A DNA stretch of 59,277 nt, from positions 1 through 59,277 of the forward strand of contig CADADN010000015.1 of assembly GCA_902786665.1 (NCBI GenBank). The letters run 5' to 3'. Below, in pieces: positions 18,862 to 27,645 of the stretch (positions within the stretch are counted from its first letter, which is position 1; the number at the start of each line of letters is the position of its first letter). The notes under the pieces are model-generated. The model was not told the DNA's origin. It was given only the letters and a program-made list of their open reading frames with translations, and searched no databases. Both the position numbers and the translations under genes were made by a program. Origin of the DNA: an uncultured Prevotellaceae bacterium. GTDB lineage: Bacteria; Bacteroidota; Bacteroidia; Bacteroidales; Bacteroidaceae.

Positions 18862-18892
18862 TTGTGTGCGCGCACACAAATCGTTACCTTTG
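18862..18892 (+). promoter_or_regulatory. Promoter overlapped by a perfect 18-bp palindrome
   Basis: TTGTGTGCGCGCACACAA (18862-18879) is a perfect dyad that covers the expected -33 region of TACCTTTG (18885-18892). The start would be near 18899, about 60 nt before the small ORF at 18958. The position suggests repressor control. Confidence 0.6.
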
Positions 18893-18957
18893 CATCGTGT
18901 TCGTGAGAATGCTTTTTTCATATAGGTTAGTAGTTTGATAGATTTAAGGTAAAGATT

Positions 18958-19053
18958 ATGTTATTAGATTTTGAGACGACAGCAATGTTGGTCTTGGTTG
19001 TTTTTTCAACCATCATGAGCATCATCACATTGGTGAAGACCAACATCCGTTGA
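18958..19053 (+). CDS. Candidate 31-residue single-span membrane peptide
   Basis: ATG at 18958, stop TGA at 19051-19053. The product is MLLDFETTAMLVLVVFSTIM followed by SIITLVKTNIR: a short acidic head, one hydrophobic span (about residues 9-26) and a basic tail, the topology of a small inner-membrane protein. It follows a good promoter with an operator-like palindrome and has no other gene within 380 bp downstream. Within it ATGTTGGTCTT (18985-18995) and AAGACCAACAT (19036-19046) are exact complements, so the transcript could also fold into a long hairpin. It may be a small protein, a structured RNA or both; no family recognised. Confidence 0.45.
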   Translation: MLLDFETTAMLVLVVFSTIMSIITLVKTNIR

Positions 19054-19330
19054 ATTGTTTTCAGGAGGCCGGTATGAGTGATTCATGTCGTCCTCTTTTT
19101 TTGTGCCTTTTTTCCTGCTTTTCTACCATCCTGCACCTGTGCGGATCGACCGGAAAGACCGACTATCACGCCAAGTCCGACCATTCCCCACCGTCCGACT
19201 ATCCCCTGTCCGACTCGTCCGACCTGTCTTTTTTTCGCCAATAAGTCTAAACAGACCTTAAAAAATATACTTTAAATCAATAAATTGCATAATAAAGTGG
19301 AGAAAATACGTTATTTTAAGGAAATCTGAT
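19054..19330. other. Intergenic stretch with scattered GTCCGAC repeats
   Basis: No convincing gene. A pyrimidine-rich segment (19090-19140) is followed by irregular CGAC/GTCCGAC repeats (19147-19223). The frame opening at 19074 codes a Ser/Pro-rich 56-residue product that only mirrors the repeats. Confidence 0.5.
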
Positions 19331-19397
19331 TAATTTTGCAGTCAAAATAAAGACAAAGGTCTGACTATACCCCTTGCGGGGGTTATCCGCAGGGTAG
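19331..19397 (+). promoter_or_regulatory. Promoter and leader hairpin of the DUF6242 gene
   Basis: TAATTTTG (19331-19338) matches the -7 box. In the 100-nt leader a GC-rich hairpin (CCTTGCGG near 19372 with CCGCAGGG near 19388, G-U tolerated) stands out in AT-rich surroundings. Confidence 0.45.
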
Positions 19398-19441
19398 TAG
19401 AGATAGCATGTCGACCGATGCAACCCAATAAAAATAAAGAA

Positions 19442-20866
19442 ATGAAACATTCTTTGATGCTTCTCGCCGTCGTATGGTCGGTGCTCTTCACCTTCACTTC
19501 TTGCCTTGACGACGACAGCGACGAGATCGTCTATCCCAGCGATGCAGCCATTTCGGCGTTCTCTCTGGGAAAGCTCAACAGATACGTAACAACCACGACA
19601 TCAAAAGGAAACGACAGCATCATCAAGTCCACCGTCACTGGCAGCAGCTACAAGTTTTACATAGACCAGGTCAACCGCACCATCTACAATCCCGACTCGC
19701 TGCCATATGGAACTGATGTGAAGCACGTCGTATGCACCATTGGAAGCAAGAACTCCGCTCGGGTGCTGCTCAAAAGCACAACAAGCGATTCGTTGTTCTA
19801 TTTCAATGGCAACGACTCACTCGACTTCTCTGTGCCAAGAGAGTTGGTGGTGTATTCCCTCAACGGAAAGAATGTCGTCCATTATACCGTCAATGTCAAC
19901 GTGCACAAGGAAGAAGCCGACTCTTTCTTCTGGCACAACACGACCTATCAGCAGGATTTCGCGGATGCCACAGGAATGAAGGCCATCGCACACGGCGAAC
20001 ATGTATACCTCTTCTGCTCAAACGGGAATATAGGAACCATCTATTCCACTGATATCAACGACGGAGCGAATTGGGAATCATTGCCATGGGATGGAAAGGT
20101 GATGGACCAACCAGACATCCACGAGAACGTGGTGCCCATGGGAGGACATCTCTATCTCTACAGCCATAGCACCATCTGGCGCACCGACGACTGCATCACA
20201 TGGGAACCGACAGGAGAAGGCGAACTGCACAGGTTGGTGGCTGCCAGCAGCACCAAACTATACGCCCTTGACGAGGGCGACAACCTCATCTCCTCTGCCG
20301 ACGAAGGAGCCACTTGGGTGAACGAACGCCTCGACACCTCTGCCGACTTCTTCCCCACCACAGACATCTCTTTCTGCTGCACCTCGTCACGCGTGGACAA
20401 GGATACCGAAATCATCACACTTGTCGGCAACCGTGCAGAAACCATCTTCCCATATGATGTGCAGGCACATGTATGGAGCAAGCTGGCCGACTTTTCACAG
20501 TTCTCCACACACGACCCATGGATGTATGTCAATCCCAATGACATGGTCTCACGCATGCTGCCACGCTTGTCATCACTCAACATAGTGAACTACGACGACG
20601 GCATCCTGGCTGCCGGGGCTGACGGTCGTGGAGCCTGTGAGGAGAATGGGTTCCAACGCTTCTATTTCAGCAACGATGGAGGCATCTACTGGAACAGCAG
20701 TGAAACATGTGTCTTCCCTAATGGTTTTGATTGTGGCGACGTGTTTACCATGACCGTCGACGACAACAACTTCCTTTGGCTCTTCTGTGGAAGGAGCGGA
20801 CAGGTGTGGAAAGGGCGCATGAGTGCCAAAAGTGGGAAGAACTATCCCACTTCGTTCACGGAATAA
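19442..20866 (+). CDS. DUF6242 lipoprotein, predicted beta-propeller
   Basis: A 474-residue lipoprotein. The signal sequence ends in a lipobox (FTFTSC, Cys near residue 20) followed by LDDDSDE, the acidic +2 region that sends Bacteroidota lipoproteins to the surface. The N-terminal 130 residues look like an Ig-like DUF6242 N domain; the rest has repeated W-x-S and SxDxGxxW-like motifs (STDINDGANWESLPW, SSADEGATWVNE, FSNDGGIYWNSS) typical of Asp-box propellers. The ATG at 19442 is the start. It precedes the outer-membrane cluster and the next gene starts 17 bp on. Ligand unknown. Confidence 0.8.
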   Translation: MKHSLMLLAVVWSVLFTFTSCLDDDSDEIVYPSDAAISAFSLGKLNRYVTTTTSKGNDSIIKSTVTGSSYKFYIDQVNRTIYNPDSLPYGTDVKHVVCTIGSKNSARVLLKSTTSDSLFYFNGNDSLDFSVPRELVVYSLNGKNVVHYTVNVNVHKEEADSFFWHNTTYQQDFADATGMKAIAHGEHVYLFCSNGNIGTIYSTDINDGANWESLPWDGKVMDQPDIHENVVPMGGHLYLYSHSTIWRTDDCITWEPTGEGELHRLVAASSTKLYALDEGDNLISSADEGATWVNERLDTSADFFPTTDISFCCTSSRVDKDTEIITLVGNRAETIFPYDVQAHVWSKLADFSQFSTHDPWMYVNPNDMVSRMLPRLSSLNIVNYDDGILAAGADGRGACEENGFQRFYFSNDGGIYWNSSETCVFPNGFDCGDVFTMTVDDNNFLWLFCGRSGQVWKGRMSAKSGKNYPTSFTE

Positions 20867-20883
20867 CATCACCCGTCATCGTC

Positions 20884-21561
20884 ATGAGAAAGGCCATCCT
20901 GCTGCTGCTGTTCGCATTGCCATCTGTCGCCAAAGCCCAGGGCGATGTGGAATATCTCATGGAAGTGGGAGGAGGCCTGGGACTGATGAGCTACATGGGC
21001 GATTTCAACGAAAGTCCCATCAAGCACCAGCAACCCATGCTCTCTGCATTTCTCAGACGCATGATCAACCCCTACCACGGGTTCAAACTCGGATTGAGCT
21101 ACGGGAAGGTGAAAGGTTCGTCAACCAACGATGAGACCTATTATCCGGGGATGCAGGAGACACCCTACAAGTTTGACAACTCGCTGGTTGACCTCTCCGC
21201 TACTTATGAATACAATTTCTGGCCCTATGGCACGGGGAGGGAATACAGGGGGGCAAAGCCACTCACGCCCTTCTTCAGCATAGGATTGGGAGCAACTTAT
21301 GCGAAAGCCGACAAAAGCGTGTTCACCGCCAACCTACCCATTGGCTTCGGAGTGAAATACAAACTGGCCGACCGACTCAACCTCGGTGTCGAATGGAGCA
21401 TACATTTCTCCATGAGCGACAAACTTGACGGCATGCCAGACCCATATAGCATCAAGAGCAGCGGAATGTTCAAGAACACCGACTGCTATTCGGCCTTGCA
21501 AGCTACCATCTCTTACAGCTTCATGGCAAAATGTAGAACTTGTCATAACGAGGATGAATAA
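20884..21561 (+). CDS. DUF6089 outer-membrane beta-barrel protein
   Basis: A 225-residue protein with signal peptide [19 protein letters not shown] and then alternating amphipathic strands ([63 protein letters not shown]) ending in YSFMAKC. It belongs to the DUF6089 family of small barrels that sits directly before uppS and bamA in many Bacteroidota, which suggests an envelope role. The 3' end overlaps the uppS start by 8 bp. It is likely in the outer membrane; precise function is unknown. Confidence 0.8.
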   Translation: MRKAILLLLFALPSVAKAQGDVEYLMEVGGGLGLMSYMGDFNESPIKHQQPMLSAFLRRMINPYHGFKLGLSYGKVKGSSTNDETYYPGMQETPYKFDNSLVDLSATYEYNFWPYGTGREYRGAKPLTPFFSIGLGATYAKADKSVFTANLPIGFGVKYKLADRLNLGVEWSIHFSMSDKLDGMPDPYSIKSSGMFKNTDCYSALQATISYSFMAKCRTCHNEDE

Positions 21562-22300
21562 TTTGGACTTCAACCGTATACCAGAGCACATCGCCATCAT
21601 CATGGACGGCAATGGAAGGTGGGCCCTCGAGCAGGGGAAACCACGCAGTTTCGGACACCAGGCAGGAGTGGACGCCGTCAGGCGTATCACGTCGGAATGC
21701 ACCAGGCTCGGTGTCAAGTTCCTCACCCTCTATACCTTCTCCACGGAAAACTGGAACAGGCCCGTGGATGAGATAGCATCACTCATGAGTCTCGTACTGT
21801 CATCTTTGGAAGACGAGATCTTCATGAAAAACAATGTGAGGTTCCGAGTCATAGGAGAGATGGAACGATTGCCCAAGGAGGTGCAGGACAAATTGCAGGA
21901 AACCATGGACCACACCGCCGGAAACACCACCATGCAGATGATTGTGGCGCTCAGCTACTCGTCGAGATGGGAAATCACCAAGGCGACAAGAGAAATCGCA
22001 CAAGAGGTGAAAGATGGAAAGGTGAGAGTGGAGGACATCGACGAAGAGATGATGTCGAGGCATATGGTCACCAATTTCATGCCCGACCCCGACTTGCTCA
22101 TACGAACAGGTGCCGAGGTGAGGGTGTCCAACTACCTTCTCTGGCAAATCGCATATTCCGAACTCTATTTCTGCGACACTTATTGGCCTGACTTCATGGA
22201 GGAAGACCTCCACAAGGCCATCCAATGCTATCAAAGCAGGCAGAGACGCTTCGGAAAGACCGAGGCACAGGTGGAGGACAAGGAGGACAACAATTTGTAA
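21554..22300 (+). CDS. uppS: Undecaprenyl diphosphate synthase (isoprenyl transferase)
   Basis: A 248-residue cis-prenyltransferase. It has [20 protein letters not shown] near the N terminus (catalytic Asp in MDGNGRW), [25 protein letters not shown], and [20 protein letters not shown] with YSELYF at the C-terminal side. It condenses IPP units on farnesyl diphosphate to make the C55 carrier lipid for peptidoglycan and surface glycans. The ATG at 21554 overlaps the preceding stop, indicating coupling. It is next to bamA, as in relatives. Confidence 0.95.
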   Translation: MNNLDFNRIPEHIAIIMDGNGRWALEQGKPRSFGHQAGVDAVRRITSECTRLGVKFLTLYTFSTENWNRPVDEIASLMSLVLSSLEDEIFMKNNVRFRVIGEMERLPKEVQDKLQETMDHTAGNTTMQMIVALSYSSRWEITKATREIAQEVKDGKVRVEDIDEEMMSRHMVTNFMPDPDLLIRTGAEVRVSNYLLWQIAYSELYFCDTYWPDFMEEDLHKAIQCYQSRQRRFGKTEAQVEDKEDNNL

Positions 22301-22321
22301 AACATCGACTAAAAAGCTATC

Positions 22322-24940
22322 ATGCGATACCATAGGACTTTGCTCGCTCTTGTCGCCGTCATGGTCACATCCATGTCGGCTACGGCACAAGAGGTAATCG
22401 TCAATCCAGACATCTCATATGCAGCCTTGCCACGTACACTGACTGTGGGAGGCATCGACGTAACAGGAGTGCAGGAATATGAGGACTACACCCTCATCCC
22501 CATCTCAGGTCTTTCCGTGGGGCAAACCATCACCGTCCCTGGAACAGAGGTCACCGATGCCGTGAAAAGATATTGGAAGCACGGACTCTTCTCCGACGTT
22601 TCCATCTCAGCCGACTCCATAGTGGGAGAAAAGATTTACCTCAACATCCATCTGACCGTCAGGCCACGTGTATCAACAATCAACTACATAGGACTCAAAA
22701 AGTCGGAGAGAGAGGACATGGAGGCCAAACTGGGACTGCTTGTTGGCGGACAACTCACACCCAACGTGCTTGACAGGGCCAAGATTCTCGCCAAGAAATA
22801 CTTCGATGACAAAGGATACAAGAATGCGGAAATCACCATCACCCAACGTGACGACGCCGCCAGCAAGAACATGGTGATTCTCGATTTCGAAGTGGACAAG
22901 AAAGAGAAGATGAAGGTGCACGAAATCTACATCGTTGGCAACGAGCAACTTTCCGACAAGAAAATCAAAGGCGGTTTATTCAGAAAAGGTGCATTGTCCA
23001 AAACCCATGAAGCTGGCAAAATCGGCTCCCTCTTCAAGTCAAAGAAATTCACACCTGACCGCTGGAAGGAAGACAAGCAGAAAATCATTGAGAAATACAA
23101 CGAGTATGGCTACCGCGACGCGGCCATCATCGAGGACAGCGTGTGGAACTACGATGACAAGCATGTCAACGTATATGTCAAGGTGGATGAGGGAAGGAAA
23201 TACTTCATCAGAAACATCACATGGGTGGGAAACACCGTCTATCCCACCGATATCCTCAGCAGGGAACTCGGAATGGGAAAAGGGGATGTCTACAACCAGA
23301 AACAACTCAGCAAAAGACTCTCCGAGGACGAGGACGCCGTAGGTAACTTATACTGGAACAACGGATACCTCTTCTATAACCTTCAACCTACGGAGGTCAA
23401 CGTCGTGGGTGACTCCATCGACCTTGAGATGCGAATCACTGAGGGCACCCAGGCACATATCAACAGGGTGCGCATCAATGGCAACGACCGACTGTATGAA
23501 AACGTCGTCAGACGAGAGCTCAGGACCAAGCCGGGTGACCTCTTCTCAAAAGAAGCACTCCAGCGTACCGCTCGTGAACTCATGTCCATGGGGCATTTCG
23601 ACCCTGAAAAAGTCAATCCTGACGTGCAACCCAACTACGAAGACGGCACCGTCGACATCAACTGGCAACTGGAGCAAAAGTCCAACGACCAGATAGAGTT
23701 CTCCTTGGGATGGGGACAAACGGGTGTCATCGGGCGTGTGGGACTCAGACTCAACAACTTCTCCATACGCAATCTCTTCAGCAAGAACAAGGAGCACAGG
23801 GGTATACTACCCATCGGCGACGGAGAGGTGCTTTCCATAGGAGCACAGACAAACGGCACCTATTACCAGTCTTACAATGCATCCTATTCCACCGAATGGT
23901 TCGGTGGGAAGAGACCCATACAGTTCAACGTGGGAGTCTTCTTCTCCAAGCAGACCGACGTCTCCAGCACCTATTACAACTCGGCATACAGGTACAGCTA
24001 CTACAATTACCTCTCTGGAGGATATGGCAGCAGCTATTACACCAACTATGAGAACTATTACGATCCCGACAAGTATGTGGAACTGCTGGGTGCGTCAATC
24101 GGATGGGGTAAACGACTCCGCTGGCCCGACGACTATTTCACGCTCTCACTATCATTGGGCTACACACGCTACATGCTCAAGAATTGGAACTATTTCCTCG
24201 TCACCAACGGCAACTGCAACAACCTCAATTTCAACATCTCGCTCAACCGTGTTTCCACCGACAACCAACTCTTCCCGAGAAAAGGTTCCGAGTTCTCACT
24301 CTCGCTCGCTGTCACCCCGCCTTGGTCGAAATGGGAGAACAAGGACTTCGAGCATCTCGCTACCGACTATCGCTCGGCTACCTTCACTGAAGAGCAGCAG
24401 GAGAAATACAGATGGGTGGAATACCACAAGTGGAAATTCAAATCACGCACCTTTACAGCCCTCACCGGGGGGACAAAGTGCCTCGTGCTCATGACAAGGG
24501 TGGAACTGGGTATTCTCGGTTATTACAACAAGCACAAGAAGTCACCATTCGAAACCTTCTACGTTGGTGGAGACGGCATGAGTGGATACTCCAACGGATA
24601 TGCAGAGGAAACCATCGGACTGAGAGGATACGACAATGGCTCGCTTACACCTTCGGGAGCGGCAGGATATGCATACGACAGGTTGTCACTCGAACTGCGC
24701 TATCCCTTCCTGCTCGGCAACACCACCATCTACGGACTTACCTTCCTGGAAGCGGGTAACGCATGGAACGACCCCAAGAAATTCAACCTCTTCGACATGA
24801 AACGTTCGGCTGGTGCTGGTGTGCGCATCTTCCTCCCTATGGTGGGAATGATGGGTATCGACTGGGCCTACGGCTTCGACAATGTGTGGGGCAAGAAAGG
24901 TGGGTCGCAGTTCCACTTCGTACTCGGACAAGAATTCTAA
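22322..24940 (+). CDS. bamA: BamA outer-membrane protein assembly factor
   Basis: An 872-residue Omp85 protein. The signal peptide ends ATAQ near residue 23; five POTRA-like repeats follow (for example VRPRVSTINYIGLKKSERED, EIYIVGNEQLSDKKIKGGLF, ITWVGNTVYPTDILSRELGM, VRINGNDRLYENVVRRELRT), then a C-terminal barrel with the loop-6 motif LRGYDN (V/I-R-G-F/Y) and a terminal aromatic strand (FHFVLGQEF). The insertase folds beta-barrels into the outer membrane. The barrel has a Tyr/Ser/Gly-rich low-complexity segment (about 545-590: YYNSAYRYSYYNYLSGGYGS). skp genes follow. Confidence 0.95.
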   Translation: MRYHRTLLALVAVMVTSMSATAQEVIVNPDISYAALPRTLTVGGIDVTGVQEYEDYTLIPISGLSVGQTITVPGTEVTDAVKRYWKHGLFSDVSISADSIVGEKIYLNIHLTVRPRVSTINYIGLKKSEREDMEAKLGLLVGGQLTPNVLDRAKILAKKYFDDKGYKNAEITITQRDDAASKNMVILDFEVDKKEKMKVHEIYIVGNEQLSDKKIKGGLFRKGALSKTHEAGKIGSLFKSKKFTPDRWKEDKQKIIEKYNEYGYRDAAIIEDSVWNYDDKHVNVYVKVDEGRKYFIRNITWVGNTVYPTDILSRELGMGKGDVYNQKQLSKRLSEDEDAVGNLYWNNGYLFYNLQPTEVNVVGDSIDLEMRITEGTQAHINRVRINGNDRLYENVVRRELRTKPGDLFSKEALQRTARELMSMGHFDPEKVNPDVQPNYEDGTVDINWQLEQKSNDQIEFSLGWGQTGVIGRVGLRLNNFSIRNLFSKNKEHRGILPIGDGEVLSIGAQTNGTYYQSYNASYSTEWFGGKRPIQFNVGVFFSKQTDVSSTYYNSAYRYSYYNYLSGGYGSSYYTNYENYYDPDKYVELLGASIGWGKRLRWPDDYFTLSLSLGYTRYMLKNWNYFLVTNGNCNNLNFNISLNRVSTDNQLFPRKGSEFSLSLAVTPPWSKWENKDFEHLATDYRSATFTEEQQEKYRWVEYHKWKFKSRTFTALTGGTKCLVLMTRVELGILGYYNKHKKSPFETFYVGGDGMSGYSNGYAEETIGLRGYDNGSLTPSGAAGYAYDRLSLELRYPFLLGNTTIYGLTFLEAGNAWNDPKKFNLFDMKRSAGAGVRIFLPMVGMMGIDWAYGFDNVWGKKGGSQFHFVLGQEF

Positions 24941-24977
24941 TCATCACATATTTACCGAAACCACAAAAACAACTGAT

Positions 24978-25490
24978 ATGAAAAAGCTGATAATGATGAG
25001 CCTGATGGCGCTGACGGCGCTGACGGCCAGTGCACAGAAATTCGCACTCATAGACATGGACTATATCTTGAAGAACATCCCCGCTTACGAGCGCGCCAAC
25101 GAGCAACTCAATCAGGTTTCCAAGAAATGGCAGGCCGAGGTGGAGGCGCTCAATACGGAGGCGTCCACCATGTACAAGAATTACCAGAACGAGGTGGTCT
25201 TCCTCTCACAGGAGCAGAAAAAGAAGCGCCAGGACGACATCCTCGCCAAGGAGAAGGAGGCCAGCGACCTCAAGCGCAAGTACTTCGGACCGGAGGGTGA
25301 GCTGTTCAAGAAAAGGGAGAGTCTGATGACTCCAATACAAGAGGAAATCTACACCGCCGTGAAGGACATTTCCGAACTGCGTGGCTACTCGCTCGTGCTC
25401 GACAGGGCCAGCGACTCTGGAATCATCTTCGGCTCACCGAAGATTGACATCAGCAACGAGGTGCTTGAAAAACTGGGCTACAGCAGATGA
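24978..25490 (+). CDS. Skp/OmpH periplasmic chaperone, copy 1
   Basis: A 170-residue protein with signal peptide MKKLIMMSLMALTALTASAQ, then KFALIDMDYILKNIPAYERA, the start of OmpH/Skp proteins, a long Lys/Glu-rich coiled coil (about 40-120) and a C-terminal beta segment (GYSLVLDRAS). Skp holds unfolded barrels in the periplasm for BamA. It is 37 bp after bamA, in the same transcript. First of three tandem paralogues. Confidence 0.9.
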   Translation: MKKLIMMSLMALTALTASAQKFALIDMDYILKNIPAYERANEQLNQVSKKWQAEVEALNTEASTMYKNYQNEVVFLSQEQKKKRQDDILAKEKEASDLKRKYFGPEGELFKKRESLMTPIQEEIYTAVKDISELRGYSLVLDRASDSGIIFGSPKIDISNEVLEKLGYSR

Positions 25491-25526
25491 CACCTTGATG
25501 AATTGCGTGAAAAAAACTGAAATAAT

Positions 25527-25557
25527 TTTGAGTTACGATACGCATTAATTAATTTTG
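25527..25557 (+). promoter_or_regulatory. Promoter before skp copy 2
   Basis: TTTG (25527-25530), 19-nt spacer, TAATTTTG (25550-25557): a full match, so the second skp can be expressed apart from bamA. Confidence 0.7.
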
Positions 25558-25609
25558 CACCACATTTGGAAATAAGAAACAAGCAATAACTATTTTAATT
25601 GGAAAAGAA

Positions 25610-26113
25610 ATGAAAAAAATTATCATTATGTTGATGTTGCTCGCTCCTATGGCAACTTTCGCACAGAAGTTCGGGCATGTGGATACTGACGCCATCGTGC
25701 AGTCGCTTCCCGACTATAGTCGTGCCAAGGGTGAGATAGAGGCCGTCGCCAAGCAATATGAAAATGAGTTGCAGGCTTCACAGGAAGAATTCCAAAGGCA
25801 GGCTGATGACTATGACAAGAAGAAAAGTTCGATGAACGCCACACAGCAGCAAGAGACTGAGCAGAAACTGCAAGAGATGTATGCAAAGATTCAGCAGCAG
25901 GCACAGCAGAGCCAGCAGGAATTCCAAAAGGCTCAGCAGGAAAAGATGCAACCCATCCTCAACAAGGTGCGCACTGCCATTGAAACCGTGGCAAAGAGCG
26001 GTGGATATGTCTATGTGATGGATATCTCTGCTGGCACCGTGCTTTATATCAATGATACCATCAGCAAGGACATCACCGCTGAGGTGAAGGCTCAGATTGC
26101 CAAAATGAAATAA
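25610..26113 (+). CDS. Skp/OmpH periplasmic chaperone, copy 2
   Basis: A 167-residue protein with signal peptide MKKIIIMLMLLAPMATFAQ, then KFGHVDTDAIVQSLPDYSRA and a Gln-rich coiled coil (QQQETEQKLQEMYAKIQQQA), ending in GGYVYVMDISAGTVLYIND. Same family and role as copy 1, with its own promoter. The coiled coil is unusually rich in Gln. Confidence 0.9.
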   Translation: MKKIIIMLMLLAPMATFAQKFGHVDTDAIVQSLPDYSRAKGEIEAVAKQYENELQASQEEFQRQADDYDKKKSSMNATQQQETEQKLQEMYAKIQQQAQQSQQEFQKAQQEKMQPILNKVRTAIETVAKSGGYVYVMDISAGTVLYINDTISKDITAEVKAQIAKMK

Positions 26114-26118
26114 ATTCT

Positions 26119-26200
26119 CGAATACTCCGATTACTCCGAATACTCCGATTATTCAGAACACCCCGAATAAAAACTTTCCCGAGCCCTCCGAGAACTCCGA
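26119..26200. repeat. 9-nt tandem repeat phased on CGA
   Basis: CGA recurs every 9 nt (26119, 26128, 26137, 26146, [26155 altered], 26164), then again at 26180, 26189, 26198. Units are of the type CGAATACTC / CGATTACTC. A related array lies at 27605-27645, on the far side of murI. Confidence 0.75.
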
Positions 26201-26253
26201 GCCTTGTACTTGCTACGGGATTCTTGGGGGGCTTTTCCAATTTCTTGAGCGAT

Positions 26254-26760
26254 ATGAAAAGACTTTTCTTTGTTTTGCTGGCAATGGTGCTGCTGCCTCG
26301 GATGGCGGTGGCGCAACAAAAGATGTTTGGCTATTTCAGTTATGATGAAGCCATCAAGGAGATGCCGGAATATGTCCTCGTACAAGAGAATCTCAATGAC
26401 CTGAAATCGAAATACGACCAGGAGATGAAGCGTGTGGAGGATGAGTTCAACCGCAAGTATGAGGATTTCCTTGACGGGAGGAATGATTTCGCACCCACCA
26501 TCTTGCAGAAACGCCAGACTGAGTTGCAAGAGTTGCTGAAGAAGAATGTGGCTTTCAAGGCTGAGGCGCAAAGACTGTTGCAGCAGGCTGAGGTGGATGC
26601 ATTGGCACCATTGAAGAAGAAATTGCAGGACGTACTCGATAAGATTGGTTCCGAGCGGGGGTATGCCTTCATTCTCAACACCGATGGCGACGCTTGTCCA
26701 TACATCAACCCGGAGATGGGAGAGGATGTCTCACAACTGGTCAAGGAGGCGCTTAGATGA
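26254..26760 (+). CDS. Skp/OmpH-like periplasmic chaperone, copy 3
   Basis: A 168-residue protein with signal peptide MKRLFFVLLAMVLLPRMAVA then QQKMFGYFSYDEAIKEMPEY, a charged coiled coil (about 45-125) and GYAFILNTDGDACPYINPEM. It is more diverged than copies 1 and 2 but keeps the OmpH layout and length. The ATG at 26254 is the start. Its stop overlaps the murI start (ATGA), tying envelope chaperone and cell-wall precursor genes. Confidence 0.85.
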   Translation: MKRLFFVLLAMVLLPRMAVAQQKMFGYFSYDEAIKEMPEYVLVQENLNDLKSKYDQEMKRVEDEFNRKYEDFLDGRNDFAPTILQKRQTELQELLKKNVAFKAEAQRLLQQAEVDALAPLKKKLQDVLDKIGSERGYAFILNTDGDACPYINPEMGEDVSQLVKEALR

Positions 26761-27599
26761 GTGTCCTGCCTCGTGACCCTGGACCCATCGGCGTGTTCGA
26801 CTCCGGATATGGCGGACTCACCATCCTCGAGGGCATCCGAAGGAGGATGCCACAGCATGACTATGTCTATCTGGGCGACAACGCACGTGCACCTTATGGG
26901 CCAAGATCCTTCGACGTGGTGTATGAATATACCCGGCAGGCGGTGATACGCCTTTTCGAAATGGGATGCCACCTCGTCATCTTGGGATGCAACACGGCAT
27001 CGGCAAAGGCGCTGCGCTCCATTCAACAGAACGACCTGCCACACATCGACCCCGACAGGCGCATCTTGGGCATCATCATCCCTACGGCGGAGGTCGTGGG
27101 ACAGCTCACACGCACTCGTCATGTGGGCATTCTCGCCACCGATGGCACCATACGAAGCCAGAGCTATGAGATAGAGATTGCCAAGCGGTACCCTGAAATC
27201 AAGGTGACGGGGATGGCGTGTCCCATGTGGGTGCCTTTGGTGGAGAACAACGAGGTGAACACACCGGGAGCCGATTATTTTGTCAGGAAAGACATAGAAA
27301 AGTTGATGGCGAAAGACCGCTACATCGACACCATCATACTCGGTTGCACACACTATCCCATCCTCTTGCATATGATAGAAAAGCATCTCAAACCGGGTGT
27401 GAAGGCTGTCTGCCAAGGGGATTATGTGGCGGAAAGCCTCGCCTCATACCTCCAGCGTCATCCGGAGATGGAGGAGCGTTGCAGCAAGGGGGGGCACGTG
27501 CGTTACCTCACCACAGAGAGTGCAGAGAAATTCTCTGAAAGGGCGCGACTGTTCCTCCGCGAGCACGTCTGTGCCGAGCATGTCGACCTGGGGAGTTGA
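26757..27599 (+). CDS. murI: Glutamate racemase
   Basis: A 280-residue cytoplasmic enzyme making D-glutamate for peptidoglycan. It has IGVFDSGYGGLTILEGI (catalytic Asp-Ser), VYLGDNARAPYGPRS, the first catalytic Cys in LVILGCNTASAKAL and the second in TIILGCTHYPIL. It overlaps the stop of skp copy 3 by 4 bp. It converges with the permease gene, separated by a short 9-nt repeat array. Confidence 0.95.
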   Translation: MSVLPRDPGPIGVFDSGYGGLTILEGIRRRMPQHDYVYLGDNARAPYGPRSFDVVYEYTRQAVIRLFEMGCHLVILGCNTASAKALRSIQQNDLPHIDPDRRILGIIIPTAEVVGQLTRTRHVGILATDGTIRSQSYEIEIAKRYPEIKVTGMACPMWVPLVENNEVNTPGADYFVRKDIEKLMAKDRYIDTIILGCTHYPILLHMIEKHLKPGVKAVCQGDYVAESLASYLQRHPEMEERCSKGGHVRYLTTESAEKFSERARLFLREHVCAEHVDLGS

Positions 27600-27604
27600 T
27601 GGCC

Positions 27605-27645
27605 TCTGATTATTCAGATTACTCCGAATATTCCGATTATTCCTC
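27605..27645. repeat. 9-nt tandem repeat between murI and the permease gene
   Basis: TC(T/A/C)GA recurs at 27605, 27614, 27623, 27632 with TCC at 27641: exact 9-nt period, same unit type as 26119-26200. Confidence 0.7.

Noticed and set aside
19074-19244. 56-residue frame after the small membrane peptide
   Set aside because: Ser/Pro-rich product that only reflects the GTCCGAC-type repeats; no promoter of its own.
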